NCBI GenBank assembly: GCA_003518885.1
Contig: DOXU01000149.1
Span: 1-5,306, forward strand
DNA from: Oscillospiraceae bacterium
Lineage (GTDB): Bacteria; Bacillota; Clostridia; Oscillospirales; Ethanoligenentaceae
DNA: 5,306 nucleotides
Direction of reading: 5' to 3'
Program-made: the position numbers and the translations under genes
Part shown: positions 1 to 5,306 of the stretch, piece after piece
Layout: each line of letters opens with the position of its first letter
How positions within the stretch are numbered: the first letter of the stretch is position 1
The notes under the pieces: model-generated
Database searches by the model: none
Told to the model about the DNA's origin: nothing
The model's input: only the letters and a program-made list of their open reading frames with translations

Positions 1-372
1 GGTATCGGCTGCATACCGCTCCAGGCGTCCAATGCCAACTGGTTCGCCTTTAATGCCCCGCACACATCTACCTTCGCATTGGCTTTCCTGCGGACAGACG
101 CGGCCACAAACAGCAGGGAGCGCATTGGTCTCTTTGATTTTTTGATAGGCAGCCTCATCGTTTCCCTGTACAATTTCCTGAATAAAATCTGGAATTTTAA
201 CATTAACTGGGCAACCATCCACGCAAGGACGGTTTTTGCAATTTAGGCAACGGGATGCTTCTTCTTGTGCCATCTCTGCTGTATAAACGGCGGTTACTTC
301 GTCAAAGTTCTTCACCCTGACTTCTGGTGCCTGCTCCGGAGCAGGCAGTTTTTTAGGATTCATGTTCGGCAT
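1..372 (-). CDS. nfnB (gltA-like): NfnB / glutamate synthase small-subunit-like flavoprotein, N-terminal part (gene runs off the left edge)
   Basis: The first 124 codons are present, read from an ATG at 372; the remainder is outside the window. The visible part is the N-terminal iron-sulfur domain of the GltD/NfnB/dihydropyrimidine dehydrogenase family. Eight cysteines are seen: C42-x2-C45-x4-C50-x3-C54 and C89-x3-C93-x5-C99-x3-C103. By analogy with dihydropyrimidine dehydrogenase, C42, C45, C50 and C103 would hold one [4Fe-4S] cluster, and C54, C93, C99 plus E118 (in GRLERYA) the other; the glutamate replaces a glutamine there. In NfnB the missing C-terminal part binds FAD and NADP(H). It follows nfnA by 37 nt, which makes an Nfn electron-bifurcating partner more likely than a true glutamate synthase subunit, since no large GltA-type amidotransferase subunit is visible nearby. 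Database names often call this family 'NADPH-dependent glutamate synthase'. The family is certain; the exact reaction is inferred from the neighbour. Confidence 0.9.
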   Translation of the reverse strand, partial: MPNMNPKKLPAPEQAPEVRVKNFDEVTAVYTAEMAQEEASRCLNCKNRPCVDGCPVNVKIPDFIQEIVQGNDEAAYQKIKETNALPAVCGRVCPQESQCEGRCVRGIKGEPVGIGRLERYAADT

Positions 373-379
373 AGTGCAT

Positions 380-384
380 CCTCC
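380..384 (-). promoter_or_regulatory. Ribosome binding site of nfnB
   Basis: GGAGG on the minus strand lies 7 nt before the ATG at 372 and decides between three close ATGs. The one at 379 touches the site and opens a short frame that ends at once. The one at 363 is in frame but 16 nt away. The N-terminus starting MPNMNPKK also looks typical of clostridial members of the family. Confidence 0.8.
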
Positions 385-409
385 ATCTGTATTCGCCAAT
401 CTTTTTGTT

Positions 410-1249
410 TTACATCGAAATATTTTCCAGACGGCAGTAATGATCCAAAGCCGCTTTTTCTTCTTTTTTATAGGTGCTCATGCGCTCAATGGCTTCATCA
501 AAGTCAATTTGATGCCCATCAAAATCTGGGCCTTCCACGCAGGCAAACCGGGTTTTTCCCGCCACCGTCACACGACAGCAACCGCACATACCGGTTCCGT
601 CAATCATAATGGGGTTCATACTGACAATGGTCGGAATCTCATATTTTTTAGTCAAAAGGGAAACAAATTTCATCATCGGCAGGGGGCCAATCGCGATCAC
701 ATGGTCATAACCTGCCCCTGCTTTAATTTCTGCCTCCAACGCATCGGTTACAAATCCTTTTTTGCCATAAGTCCCGTCGTCGGTACAAATAAGCAAGCGA
801 TTAGAGGCCTTTTTCATCTCGTCCTCTAAAATCACAATTTCTTTGGAACGGAAGCCCGCGATAATGTCCACCTTTACTCCACTTTGGAAAAGATGTTTTG
901 CCTGTGGAAAAGCGATCGCACAGCCAAGGCCGCCCCCAATAACCGCCACTTTTTTCATTCCATCCAACGTGGTTGGCTGTCCCAGTGGGCCAACAAAATC
1001 TTGAATGGAATCGCCTGCATTCAATCGGCTAAGTTCTAGCGTTGTTTTCCCCACAATTTGAAAAACAATCGTAACAGTTCCTCTATCGGTGTTGGTGTCC
1101 TCTACCGTAAAAGGAACCCGCTCGCCATATTCATTAATCCGGAGAATAATAAATTGTCCGGCTTTCATTTTCTTTGCAATTTGCGGTGCTTCAATCTCCA
1201 TTAAAACAACTGTGGGATTCAAAACCCTCTTCGTAACGATTTTAAACAT
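410..1249 (-). CDS. nfnA: NfnA: FAD/NAD-binding [2Fe-2S] subunit of ferredoxin:NADP+ oxidoreductase (sulfide/dihydroorotate dehydrogenase-like)
   Basis: This is a complete 279-residue cytoplasmic protein of the ferredoxin-NADP reductase superfamily (PyrK/NfnA branch). The N-terminal FAD-binding barrel (about 1-95) contains the flavin motif R44-V-P-F-T. The nucleotide-binding domain (about 98-215) starts with the glycine-rich loop G105-G-G-L-G-C-A. The C-terminal cluster motif is D217-G-T-G-M-C222-G-C-C225 with C237 further on. In the characterised Thermotoga NfnA, one Asp and three Cys hold the [2Fe-2S] cluster at these places. The Nfn complex couples NADH and reduced ferredoxin to NADP+ reduction by flavin-based electron bifurcation; this subunit is the NAD(H)-handling one. 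Its partner nfnB begins 37 nt downstream, so the two very likely form an operon. The open frame extends 21 nt further upstream to an ATG at 1270; I prefer 1249 because of its ribosome binding site and because the MFKIV start fits the family. Alternatives are an annotation as a sulfide dehydrogenase or dihydroorotate dehydrogenase electron-transfer subunit, but no pyrD is adjacent. Confidence 0.9.
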   Translation of the reverse strand: MFKIVTKRVLNPTVVLMEIEAPQIAKKMKAGQFIILRINEYGERVPFTVEDTNTDRGTVTIVFQIVGKTTLELSRLNAGDSIQDFVGPLGQPTTLDGMKKVAVIGGGLGCAIAFPQAKHLFQSGVKVDIIAGFRSKEIVILEDEMKKASNRLLICTDDGTYGKKGFVTDALEAEIKAGAGYDHVIAIGPLPMMKFVSLLTKKYEIPTIVSMNPIMIDGTGMCGCCRVTVAGKTRFACVEGPDFDGHQIDFDEAIERMSTYKKEEKAALDHYCRLENISM

Positions 1250-1255
1250 AGCACT

Positions 1256-1260
1256 CTCCC
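1256..1260 (-). promoter_or_regulatory. Ribosome binding site of nfnA
   Basis: GGGAG on the minus strand sits 6 nt before the ATG at 1249 and supports that start. The competing ATG at 1270 has its own partial match, AGGTGA, 7 nt upstream, so a protein seven residues longer cannot be excluded. Confidence 0.65.
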
Positions 1261-1316
1261 GCCGAGTCATTCAGTTTTCACCTAATAAAGGAAAAGGTTG
1301 TGAAATGTTGTCGGCA

Positions 1317-1346
1317 TGATCCTGCCTGCCATCTGGCAAGCCATCA
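1317..1346 (-). promoter_or_regulatory. Dyad (possible hairpin) in the nfnA leader
   Basis: On the minus strand GCTTGCC (1341-1335), a 4-nt loop AGAT, and GGCAGGC (1330-1324) form a 7-bp stem with one G-U pair. TGAT (1346-1343) and ATCA (1320-1317) can add a 4-bp outer stem across a small asymmetric internal loop. No run of T follows, so it is not an intrinsic terminator. It lies between the candidate promoter and the start codon. It could be an operator or an mRNA structure; it matches no riboswitch class I recognise. Confidence 0.4.
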
Positions 1347-1383
1347 AAATACCAACAAACTTTTCGCCAATCTTATGTCCATT

Positions 1384-1412
1384 ATGATAAACCATTTTCA
1401 GTAAACTTACAA
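1384..1412 (-). promoter_or_regulatory. Candidate sigma-A-type promoter for nfnAB
   Basis: The minus strand shows TTGTAA (1412-1407, 4 of 6 matches to the -35 consensus), a 17-nt spacer, and TATCAT (1389-1384, 5 of 6 to the -10 consensus). It lies downstream of the pfkA terminator and predicts a transcript start near 1376-1378 and a leader of about 125 nt. The 274-nt gap between pfkA and nfnA holds this promoter, the dyad and the terminator, and no credible gene. Confidence 0.45.
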
Positions 1413-1463
1413 GCCTGCCCAAATATCAGCGCCGCACAAAATAGATTTTCTTTTCCCTCACTC

Positions 1464-1508
1464 AAAAAAACAAAAAAGGAGGCACCTCCAAAAGAGAGAT
1501 GCCACCCC
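1464..1508 (-). terminator. Intrinsic terminator after pfkA
   Basis: Reading the minus strand, GGCATCTC (1503-1496) pairs with GAGGTGCC (1488-1481) across a 7-nt loop, with one G-U pair. Beyond a T-T mismatch the stem gains two more G-C pairs (1506-1505 with 1479-1478). Six T, one G and seven T follow (1477-1464). The structure begins about 15 nt after the pfkA stop codon and separates the dnaE/pfkA side from nfnAB. Confidence 0.9.
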
Positions 1509-1523
1509 GATCATTCTTTTTCT

Positions 1524-2498
1524 TTAAATATTGATCGTATTCGAAATCTGGTACATTTTTTTATCAAATGGTTTGGTCATTTCTAACGCTTTATAAATAT
1601 CATAGTCCACGACCCGGTTGTCTTTCATGGCCACCACACGATCCCCTTGCCCGGCAGCTAACAATTCAACAGCATGGTACCCCATTTCGGATGCAATCAT
1701 GCGATCCCGCACAGTTGGTGATCCACCACGTTGTACATGCCCCAAAACCGTTGCACGGGTTTCAATGGACGTTTTATCTGCGATTAGGTTGGCAATTTCC
1801 GTTGTATTGCCTGCCCCTTCGGCCACCACAATAATATAATGCCGTTTGCCCGTTTTTTGAATGCGCAGAATGCGGGGAATCAGCTCTTTTTCCAAATCAC
1901 AAGGGATTTCCGGTACCAATACCGCTGTAGCACCCACCGCTATCGCGGTTTCCAAGGCAATCCAGCCTGCTTTGCGTCCCATCACTTCCACCACACTGCA
2001 GCGATCATGGGATTCCATCGTATCACGCAACCGATCCACCATGTCCATCGCCGTATTCACTGCCGTATCAAATCCAATGGTATATTCGCTGGCTGCAATG
2101 TCATTATCAATCGTTCCGGGAATGCCTACGCAAGGCACCCCATGAGCCGACAAAGCAGAAGCCCCACGAAACGAACCATCTCCGCCAATCACAGCAAGGC
2201 CAGAAATATGATATTCCTCGCAAACCCGTATGGCTTTTTGCATTCCCGCTTCGGTTTGGAACTCCGGACTGCGTGCTGTATAAAGGATGGTCCCACCTTG
2301 ATGAATAATATCCGAAACACTGCGCAGATTCATTTCGGTTACATCCCCGTTAATCAAGCCATGATATCCACGCTTGATGCCAACCACGCGCATATCTGCT
2401 GCAATACCGGAACGGACAACCGCGCGGATTGCCGCATTCATTCCTGGAGAATCCCCTCCGCTGGTCAAAACTCCAATTGTTTTCTGTGCATCTGCCAT
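1524..2498 (-). CDS. pfkA: ATP-dependent 6-phosphofructokinase
   Basis: This complete 324-residue enzyme phosphorylates fructose 6-phosphate to fructose 1,6-bisphosphate in the cytoplasm, the committed step of glycolysis. Length matches bacterial PfkA (about 320), normally a homotetramer. Visible motifs are the ATP-site GGDSPGMN (14-21), GGDGS (105-109) and PGTIDND (127-133) with catalytic D131. Substrate-binding residues include R76, R166, MGR (173-175), E227, R248 and LGHVQRGG (252-259). Glycines at 108 and 128, where pyrophosphate-dependent enzymes carry Asp and Lys, point to ATP as donor. Effector-site residues R25, R29, R158, K218 and H220 are kept, but the position of E. coli Glu187 is T191, so ADP/PEP control may differ. 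The upstream open frame reaches an ATG at 2513; the ribosome binding site overlaps that codon and favours 2498. It follows the 64-residue ORF by 70 nt and is the last gene before the terminator. Confidence 0.97.
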   Translation of the reverse strand: MADAQKTIGVLTSGGDSPGMNAAIRAVVRSGIAADMRVVGIKRGYHGLINGDVTEMNLRSVSDIIHQGGTILYTARSPEFQTEAGMQKAIRVCEEYHISGLAVIGGDGSFRGASALSAHGVPCVGIPGTIDNDIAASEYTIGFDTAVNTAMDMVDRLRDTMESHDRCSVVEVMGRKAGWIALETAIAVGATAVLVPEIPCDLEKELIPRILRIQKTGKRHYIIVVAEGAGNTTEIANLIADKTSIETRATVLGHVQRGGSPTVRDRMIASEMGYHAVELLAAGQGDRVVAMKDNRVVDYDIYKALEMTKPFDKKMYQISNTINI

Positions 2499-2506
2499 AG
2501 GGTCTG

Positions 2507-2511
2507 CCTCC
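2507..2511 (-). promoter_or_regulatory. Ribosome binding site of pfkA
   Basis: GGAGG on the minus strand lies 8 nt before the ATG at 2498. It directly abuts and overlaps the in-frame ATG at 2513, which therefore cannot be served by it; this settles the start at 2498. Confidence 0.85.
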
Positions 2512-2568
2512 ATTCCAAAATTCTAACTTCAAAATGATTGCCTTTTTCAAACTTTTTATGCAAAAAAA

Positions 2569-2763
2569 TTAATATTCGTTTTTCAAAAGAATGGTGTGCG
2601 CAAGCTGTGCTTCGGTTTGCGGCACCAAAATTTCAAAATAGCCATCTTCTGCCGAACTGCCGCCTACCGGCCGCACCCGCACCGCCAAATTGGCTGCGGA
2701 TAAAAGCTCCCGTACTTTTAGTACAGAATCTTTTGTTTGGGCCATATAGATTACCGTCCACAT
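2569..2763 (-). CDS. Small conserved-type protein of unknown function between dnaE and pfkA
   Basis: This is a 64-residue cytoplasmic-looking protein with no signal peptide, membrane segment or cysteine. The sequence suggests a beta-alpha-beta-beta-alpha order: strand WTVIYMAQ (2-9), helix about 10-26, strand AVRVRPVG (27-34), a polar loop, strand YFEILVPQ (42-49) and a C-terminal helix about 50-62. This resembles small ferredoxin-like or DUF2007-type (putative signal-transducing) domains. From memory, similar MWTVxYxA... proteins occur next to pfkA in Clostridia; I cannot confirm this here. A perfect GGAGG (2775-2771) lies 7 nt before the ATG, so translation is well supported. It sits 125 nt after dnaE and 70 nt before pfkA on the same strand and is probably co-transcribed with pfkA. 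No catalytic motif is visible, and no function is assigned. Confidence 0.8.
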   Translation of the reverse strand: MWTVIYMAQTKDSVLKVRELLSAANLAVRVRPVGGSSAEDGYFEILVPQTEAQLAHTILLKNEY

Positions 2764-2770
2764 TTTTTAA

Positions 2771-2775
2771 CCTCC
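2771..2775 (-). promoter_or_regulatory. Ribosome binding site of the 64-residue ORF
   Basis: GGAGG on the minus strand with a 7-nt spacer to the ATG at 2763. It is the main sequence evidence that this small frame is a real gene and that translation does not begin at the internal Met7. Confidence 0.8.
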
Positions 2776-2859
2776 GAACCAGGTAATGTCAGTCGCTTTT
2801 TGTGTTGGGTAGTCTTTTTTTAAACCCATCTGTGCATTTACCTAAAACGCCACAGCTTC

Positions 2860-2888
2860 ATCATAAACTATTGCGCACCGTTTCGCAA
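2860..2888 (-). promoter_or_regulatory. Candidate promoter with overlapping dyad, directly after dnaE
   Basis: On the minus strand TTGCGA (2888-2883, 4 of 6 to the -35 consensus), a 17-nt spacer and TATGAT (2865-2860, 5 of 6 to the -10 consensus) begin immediately after the dnaE stop codon. It would give the small ORF and pfkA their own transcript with a leader of about 90 nt. The inverted repeat TTGCG / CGCAA (2888-2884 and 2875-2871, 8-nt gap) covers the -35 and part of the spacer. No T-run follows, so it is not a terminator for dnaE. Read-through from dnaE is also possible. Confidence 0.4.
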
Positions 2889-5306
2889 CTATTTTTCCCC
2901 GCGCAAATAGACATTTCCCTTTCCCAATACGCGTTCCAATTCCCCCAATAGAACCGGATTTACGCTTACCCACAGGTGTCTAGGCGCCCGTACCAATTTA
3001 TGGGTATCCTGAAATTGGACATACCAGGGGAAGGATCCGTCAAAAACAGCAAGCAAATTTTGTGCCCGCACATAGGCTTTGCTGTTTTGGGAAGGTACAC
3101 ACAAAAAAAGTCCTGGCCGGCCGGTGTTTGTCTTTCCTGTCTGCTCTGTTAGCTGCTCTTTGGAAGCAACAGATTTTGTCGTTTGCTGTGCCAATTCTTC
3201 GGGAGAAAACGCTTTTTCACAGATGATTTTAGGCGCTTTATCTTCACGCAAACTTACTCTGCCTTGCACCACAACCGCTCGATCCTTTTCAAACAGCTGT
3301 ACGCTTTCTTGATAAACTTGAGGAAAAACCACTACTTCTATCCCCGCACTGCTGTCATCAACTTGACAAAAAGCCATGGCCTCATTCTTCTTGGTCGTCT
3401 TCACCTGTCTGCTTTGTACAATTCCCAAAAACCGAACGGTATCACCATCACGACAACTCATGACCTTCCGGATCGAAAACAACCCTTTTTCCTGGATCAA
3501 AGATCGATACCGCTCTGCTGGGTGCCCTGACAGGTAAAAACCCAATGCCTCTTTTTCATAAACCAAGCGGTCTTTAGGGGCAAAATCGTCCACCTCGGGC
3601 AGACTTTCCGCTTGTTCTGTACTATTTCCCTGGGTGAATAAGCTGACTTGCCCGGAAAGATTATTTTTCATCCGGGTTTCTTCGGCGGCCAAAATTTGGG
3701 AATACCCCATCAATAAACGGCGACGTTGATAGCCCAGGCTATCGAATGCCCCGCATTTGATTAAGCTTTCCAATGCCCTTTTGTTTAAATCCAGCGGAAG
3801 CATTCTTCTAATAAAATCCGTCAAAGAAGAAAAGGCACCGTTTTGTCGTTCTTCCACCAATGCGTGAATAAACCCGCGCCCCAAATTTTTGACTGCCGTT
3901 AGGCTAAACCGGATTTTTTCTCCGCTAACGGTAAACCCTTCCATGCTTTCGTTAATATCGGGAGGTAAAACGCCAATTTGCAGACGCACGCATTCATTAA
4001 TATACTCCAAAACCTTGTCCGAATTTTCTAACACACTGGTTAAAAGGGCGGCAAAATATTCCTTGGGATAATGGCATTTTAAAAAGGCAGTTTGATACGA
4101 AACCAAGGCATAAGCCGCTGCATGGGATTTGTTGAAAGCATAGGAAGCAAAGGAAGCCATCTCGTCAAAAATAGCATTGGCAGTGGCCTCATCTACACCA
4201 TTGCGCACCGCACCAACGCATTCAAAGGAGCCGTCTTCTCTTTGTAGACCATGGATAAAATATTCCCGTTCTTTTTCCATGACATCCACTTTTTTCTTCG
4301 ACATTGCCCGACGCACCAGGTCCGCCCGACCGTAAGAATACCCACCCAGCTTGCGCACAATCTCCATCACTTGTTCTTGATAGACAATGCAGCCATAGGT
4401 CACATCTAAAATATCCTTTAGCAAAGGATGGCGATAGGTTACTTTTTCCGGATGGTGACGGTTCTCAATATACCGAGGAATGGACTCCATTGGCCCTGGG
4501 CGATACAACGAGATCACAGCAATGAGATCTTCCATATGGGTAGGGCCTAACTCCATAATGGTCCGCCGCATACCAGGAGATTCAAATTGGAAGACGCCAA
4601 CGGTACTGCCTTTGCCCAGCATTTCATAAACCTCTGGGTCATCTAAGGGAATATTCTCCGCCGAAAAAGCAGGATCGTACTGTGCTTTTATCTGGTTTTC
4701 GGCATAACGAATAACCGTTAACGTGCGCAAGCCCAAAAAATCCATTTTCAGCAAACCAAGCCGTTCCAGCATGGTCATGGTGTACTGCGTCACAATGGCG
4801 CCATTGTTCTTCTGCAAAGGCACATAAGTATCCACTGGGTCACGGGTAATGACTACGCCAGCCGCGTGCATGGAGGCATGACGGGGCATTCCCTCAATCC
4901 CTTTGGCCGTCTCAATCAAGCGATGAACAGCGGGATTCGCCTCATATAAAGCATGCAGGTCTTTTGACTGTTTCAGCGCCTTTTGAATGGTCATGCCTAG
5001 CTCTGTCGGAATCAATTTGGCCACACGATCCACATCGGCATAAGGCATGCCCAAGGCACGACCCACATCGCGAATGGCCGCACGGGCCGCCATGGTTCCA
5101 AACGTGATAATTTGAGACACATGATCTGCCCCATATTTTTTCACGACGTAATCAATAACTTCCTGCCGTCTCTCATAACAAAAGTCAATGTCAAAATCGG
5201 GCATACTCACCCGTTCTGGGTTTAAAAATCGCTCAAAAAGCAAATGGTAGCGCATGGGGTCAATTCCCGTGATGCCAATGCAGTAAGCGACCAAACTGCC
5301 GGCTCC
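2889..5306 (-). CDS. dnaE: DNA polymerase III subunit alpha, C-terminal 805 residues (gene runs off the right edge)
   Basis: This is the replicative polymerase subunit that extends DNA at the fork. In PolC-containing Firmicutes, DnaE-type enzymes extend primers before hand-off. The frame is open to the window edge, where it reads GAGSLVAY, so the PHP domain and early palm are missing (about 360 residues by comparison with E. coli). Fragment numbering: palm with PDFDIDF carrying D37 and D39, and KMDFLGLRT with D189, matching the E. coli catalytic Asp401, Asp403 and Asp555. Fingers follow with LYRPGPM (268-273) and FNKSHAAAY (391-399). The helix-hairpin-helix region is about 445-530 (LPPDINES, then AVKNLGRGFI). 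QVSLF at 553-557 is a likely sliding-clamp-binding motif. The OB fold is about 622-700, then a polar linker (about 702-731) and a C-terminal domain (about 732-805). The gene ends in TAG with no terminator before the small ORF. No frameshift or missing key residue is seen. Confidence 0.97.
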   Translation of the reverse strand, partial: GAGSLVAYCIGITGIDPMRYHLLFERFLNPERVSMPDFDIDFCYERRQEVIDYVVKKYGADHVSQIITFGTMAARAAIRDVGRALGMPYADVDRVAKLIPTELGMTIQKALKQSKDLHALYEANPAVHRLIETAKGIEGMPRHASMHAAGVVITRDPVDTYVPLQKNNGAIVTQYTMTMLERLGLLKMDFLGLRTLTVIRYAENQIKAQYDPAFSAENIPLDDPEVYEMLGKGSTVGVFQFESPGMRRTIMELGPTHMEDLIAVISLYRPGPMESIPRYIENRHHPEKVTYRHPLLKDILDVTYGCIVYQEQVMEIVRKLGGYSYGRADLVRRAMSKKKVDVMEKEREYFIHGLQREDGSFECVGAVRNGVDEATANAIFDEMASFASYAFNKSHAAAYALVSYQTAFLKCHYPKEYFAALLTSVLENSDKVLEYINECVRLQIGVLPPDINESMEGFTVSGEKIRFSLTAVKNLGRGFIHALVEERQNGAFSSLTDFIRRMLPLDLNKRALESLIKCGAFDSLGYQRRRLLMGYSQILAAEETRMKNNLSGQVSLFTQGNSTEQAESLPEVDDFAPKDRLVYEKEALGFYLSGHPAERYRSLIQEKGLFSIRKVMSCRDGDTVRFLGIVQSRQVKTTKKNEAMAFCQVDDSSAGIEVVVFPQVYQESVQLFEKDRAVVVQGRVSLREDKAPKIICEKAFSPEELAQQTTKSVASKEQLTEQTGKTNTGRPGLFLCVPSQNSKAYVRAQNLLAVFDGSFPWYVQFQDTHKLVRAPRHLWVSVNPVLLGELERVLGKGNVYLRGEK

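Noticed and set aside
265..829. Overlapping plus-strand open frames opposite nfnA/nfnB
   Set aside because: They are antisense to recognised genes, have no convincing protein features, and two of them overlap each other in different frames.
1298..1305. TTGTGAAA, resembling half of a Rex (NADH-sensing repressor) site, upstream of nfnA
   Set aside because: Only one half-site is present; the expected inverted TTCACAA-like partner is missing at the right spacing, so it is not reported as an operator.
1839..2537. A 232-codon open frame on the plus strand opposite pfkA
   Set aside because: It is fully antisense to a well-conserved gene. Its translation is rich in His, Cys, Arg and Asn without domain character, as expected of a codon-bias shadow.
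2350..2550. A 66-codon minus-strand frame overlapping the pfkA 5' end
   Set aside because: It is an out-of-frame reading of pfkA; the frame of pfkA is certain from its motifs.
2520..2550. TTGAAA and TAGAAT hexamers in the gap between the small ORF and pfkA
   Set aside because: Each hexamer is a 5 of 6 match, but the 19-nt spacer is too long for a good promoter and the region is AT-rich, so chance matches are likely.
2807..2827. GGGT...ACCC inverted repeat around an A-rich stretch between dnaE and the small ORF
   Set aside because: The stem is only 4 bp with a 13-nt loop and no T-run after it, so it cannot be called a terminator.
1..5306. Search for CRISPR arrays, tRNA/rRNA, insertion sequences, attachment sites or an undescribed system
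   Set aside because: No repeated spacer pattern, tRNA-like fold, transposase or terminal repeats were seen. Nearly all of the window is explained by five housekeeping-type genes.

Overview
This is an ordinary stretch of core-genome DNA, probably from an anaerobic member of the Clostridia (Bacillota), perhaps Ruminococcaceae/Oscillospiraceae-like. The lineage is inferred from strong GGAGG-type ribosome binding sites, a dnaE / small ORF / pfkA gene order of the kind seen in Firmicutes, and an NfnAB-type flavoprotein pair typical of fermentative anaerobes. All five genes lie on the minus strand, so the biological reading direction is from the right end to the left end.

Right part (5306 to 2889): the C-terminal 805 residues of the DNA polymerase III alpha subunit (dnaE). 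The N-terminal PHP domain and the start of the palm lie outside the window. The three catalytic aspartates, the fingers, the helix-hairpin-helix region, a clamp-binding motif and the OB fold are all visible. Next come a 125-nt gap with a possible promoter and dyad, a 64-residue uncharacterised protein (2763-2569) and ATP-dependent 6-phosphofructokinase pfkA (2498-1524). A clear intrinsic terminator (about 1508-1464) closes this unit.

Left part (about 1412 to 1): a second transcription unit with a candidate promoter, a leader of about 125 nt containing a dyad, then nfnA (1249-410) and the first 124 codons of nfnB/gltA (372-1). The two genes are 37 nt apart and probably co-transcribed. Their products look like the two subunits of an NADH-dependent ferredoxin:NADP+ oxidoreductase, a complex that links NADH, NADPH and ferredoxin pools.

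Functionally, pfkA commits carbon to glycolysis and Nfn balances the reduced cofactors that glycolysis and fermentation generate. The terminator between them argues that they are regulated separately. I found no mobile element, CRISPR array, tRNA, rRNA or defence-type system, and no convincing new system. The points most worth a second look are the uncharacterised small protein, a substitution in the phosphofructokinase effector site, and the leader and promoter dyads.
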